Shown piece by piece: positions 61,801 to 64,000 of a DNA stretch of 64,000 bases. This DNA is from Lycocorax pyrrhopterus obiensis (Eukaryota > Chordata > Aves > Passeriformes > Paradisaeidae): NCBI GenBank assembly GCA_014706295.1, contig JACSVZ010000002.1, positions 110,806,930 to 110,870,929 of the forward strand, given 5' to 3'. The notes below the pieces were generated by a model, which was given only the letters and a program-made list of their open reading frames with translations, was not told the origin of the DNA and made no database searches. Within the stretch, counting starts at the first letter, position 1. The number at the start of each line of letters is the position of its first letter. Both the position numbers and the translations under genes were made by a program.

Positions 61801-63480
61801 TTTCTGTCCTTGTGAGTCTCGATCCTTCAGAAACTCATAATGTAAGCATTAAATTGATTTGATCTTTTTATACTTTCATAAAACCTTCTTGCACAAACAT
61901 GTCTACGTAATTCCGTGCAGGATATATGACAGCAACTGGGACTGCCTGCAAAAACAGCAGCTGTTTAAACATCAAGTATCATGAGAATACAAAAATTGTG
62001 TATTCAGAAGAGCTGACTGTAATGATTTGTGCAAATTTTCATGCTTTTGTGTTTTTGTGCTCTTTGAATGTAAATGGAGACACTAGCTGAAAAAGTTAAA
62101 TAGGGAGAGGGGTAAACAGCTTTCACTCCTTAAAATAAACCTTGCTGTAATAATATTTGTTGCCTGTGGCACTCCACATTTTTCCTTCCCCTTCCACTGG
62201 ATGCATCCCATGTTCTACGTGATTACTTTACAGATGGAAAAATGCACAGAGACCATGGCAATCATGAAATTAAAAACATTTGAAGTGGGCATTGTATTTT
62301 TGTACAAAATAAATTATGGAACTCTAGTTTAGCTTGTAGTGGGTAGTCTGTAATAATTGATTGTTACAGAAGGTGGACAAGAGAGCCCCTACAAAGAGTG
62401 TGAATAGCAGTTCTGTCTTACCATGGTGCTTCAAACTATAAATGAGCATGTGATTTTATTGTCAAGAGCTACAGAATATGTACATGTCAAATTGGGGCTA
62501 CATCTGCTACAGAGAAGCAAAGCTGTGGTTGAATGAGGTTTGATGAGATTTTGAGTGATGGCACAGGAGTGTCTGATTTCTCATGGTGTTTCTTTTGCTA
62601 TTCTGGTATTCTTCAATTTTGTTAAATTAGGTCTTCCTTTCGATTTTATTTTTCACTGCTTTCTGTTCCCATAATCCACTTTTCTGTGGTTTATCCATGT
62701 TCTGCAGAGCTCGAGTCAGAGGTTTTATCACCTCATGTTATCACATCTCCCACAGACAGCCAACAGTCACTTGATGTTTCCTCCTACTTGTTGTAGACTT
62801 CAGACCATTTCAATGTGGTTTTTTATCATCACTGAATTGGATCAAAGGCAAGCATCTAATTCTTTATAGCAAGGGCAAATTTTAAAAAAGATATTTCTTT
62901 GTCTATTTTGGCAATTTTCGTGACTGGGTTTTGGAGGGATTTAAAATGCTTTCTGAATAAAAATTCATCCCTCTGATTATCTAAAACAGATTGCAACTGG
63001 TGATGGCTACAAAAGATGTTAGGAAAAAATCATTTTAGCCTTTTGATACTGCTACAGAGGCTGTTTGATCCATTTTAAGCACTGGAGGCTAGTTTGTTGA
63101 CCAATTCAATATAGAGCTGATATAGCTCTTCATTCTCTAGATAAAATTATGGTGTAGGAACATGTCCTTCAGATGTTCCTCCTTCTGGCTGCCCAGTGTG
63201 AATGTTCTTGTTGCTTGACAGAGCAGGGCTTAGTTATATTTTCAGAGCCTAGGGCAGTGCAGAGTGAAATGAACAGATAAAATAATATAAAGTGCCATGC
63301 ATTTTGCAAACAGAATGGATGGATGCCCATGGGAGCCTTGTTACTTCCAGCAATATTTCAGAACAATCCACAGATCCACATAAAGTTGTGAAAACTCTAG
63401 TGTAACCTTCAGAAATTCAATAAGCAAATGCAAGGGAACACTAAACAACAAGTTCAGAAAAACAGTCTATGATATTGATA
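55891..63480. other. Unique non-coding stretch
   Basis: About 7.6 kb with no recognised gene or transposon. Minor features are a G/T-rich stretch at about 58,530-58,590 and a short AT run at 60,471-60,483. Frames up to 108 codons (57,432-57,758 minus) lack family features. Confidence 0.5.
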
Positions 63481-63886
63481 CTGGAAAGAATCCAGAAAAG
63501 GGCCATGAAGATAAATAAGGGACTGGAGCATCTTTCCTATGAGGAAAGGCTGGAACTGCTCATCTTAGAGAAGAGAAGGCACAAGAGAAATCTCATCGCA
63601 AATGTCTGAAGAGAGGTTGTAAAGAAGGCACAGCCAAACTCTTTCCAGTGGTGTCCAGTGACAGGATAAGAGGCACAAACTGAGAAATGGGAGGGTCTCT
63701 CTGAACATTTTCTCTGTTGCCCAGAGAAGTTTTGCATGCCCCCTTTTTGGAAGTGTTCAAGGCCACGTTGCACGGGGCTTTGAGGAACCCAGTCTAGTGG
63801 AAGGTGTTCTTGCCCGTGGCAGGGGGTTTGCAACTGGTGTTCTTTAATGTCTATTCCAACCCAGGTCATTCTATGATTCTATGATC
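63481..63886 (+). mobile_element. CR1 LINE, 3' fragment with intact terminus
   Basis: The plus-strand CR1 includes TCCAGAAAAGGGCCATGAAG, GGGACTGGAGCATCTTTCCT, AAGAGAAGGCACAAGAGAAA, GGAAGTGTTCAAGGCCACGT, CAGTCTAGTGGAAGGTGTTC and CATTCTATGATTCTATGATC. About 0.4 kb, 5'-truncated. The 110-codon minus frame at 63,537-63,869 is antisense to it and is not a gene. Confidence 0.94.
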
Positions 63887-63904
63887 ATCAAGCACTATTT
63901 TACT

Positions 63905-64000
63905 ATGAGGGTGACTGAGTACTGGCACAGGTTTCACAGAGAACCTGGGGAACCTCCCTCTTTGAAGATATTCAAAAGTTGTCTGGAAATCGTTCTGAAC
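63905..64000 (+). mobile_element. CR1 LINE fragment, cut by the window end
   Basis: GTGACTGAGTACTGGCACAG, then CACAGAGAACCTGGGGAACC and AGATATTCAAAAGTTGTCTG match the CR1 segment that lies about 150-250 bases before its 3' end. It has the same orientation as the preceding copy and continues beyond position 64,000. Confidence 0.8.

Noticed and set aside
63537..63869. 110-codon minus-strand frame
   Set aside because: It is the antisense of a CR1 3' fragment.
1..64000. tRNA, rRNA, CRISPR array, bacterial operon or phage features
   Set aside because: None was seen. Repeats are dispersed transposon copies rather than regularly spaced units, and the repeat families are vertebrate.

Overview
The window looks like non-coding DNA from a bird nuclear genome. 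The main evidence is the interspersed repeats. At least eleven fragments match the 3' part of CR1 LINEs, several of them ending in the avian ATTCTATGATTCTATG-type 3' terminus. There are also several endogenous-retrovirus LTRs of the avian ERVL kind, starting TGTCCTGGTTTTGGC, and one compact ERVK-like element whose primer binding site matches tRNA-Trp. Base composition is AT-rich. No bacterial operon structure, ribosome binding sites, rRNA, tRNA or CRISPR array was seen. No open reading frame gives a protein family I recognise. The frames longer than 100 codons look like chance frames or lie across repeats. The window is best read as intergenic DNA or a large intron; I cannot tell which gene, if any, it belongs to.

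Layout. Positions 1-3535 are unique sequence with one weak exon-like candidate near 892-1062. Positions 3.5-7.0 kb are a repeat cluster: a solo LTR (3541-4178), a minus-strand CR1 (4278-4765), a second solo LTR (5473-5919) and a minus-strand LTR fragment (about 6840-7019). At 9.4-10.1 kb a CR1 appears to be split by an LTR. Minus-strand CR1 fragments follow at 13.3 kb, 16.2 kb and 21.7-23.0 kb; the last is the longest. Plus-strand CR1 ends lie at 29.9 kb and 31.5 kb. Positions 32.5-34.6 kb hold an ungapped 86-bp direct duplication flanking AT-rich sequence with homeodomain and POU-type motifs. An ERVL-type LTR in minus orientation is at 36.4-37.0 kb. A compact two-LTR element with a 6-bp target duplication, tRNA-Trp primer site and polypurine tract, but no gag or pol, is at 39,610-40,674. 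A minus-strand CR1 is at 41.6 kb, a probable minus-strand LTR at about 45.6-46.35 kb, and a plus-strand CR1 at 47.4 kb. Positions 47.7-63.4 kb are unique apart from simple repeats, notably a 129-bp GGGGA tract at 55,762-55,890. Two plus-strand CR1 fragments close the window.

No set of genes works together here. The story is one of retrotransposon accumulation in a gene-poor stretch, with a few blocks that could be conserved regulatory DNA. Repeat calls rest on recognising family sequence by eye, without alignment or database search, so edges marked approximate may be off by tens of bases. I found no convincing undescribed system. The observations most worth checking are the 86-bp duplication and the compact ERVK-like element.
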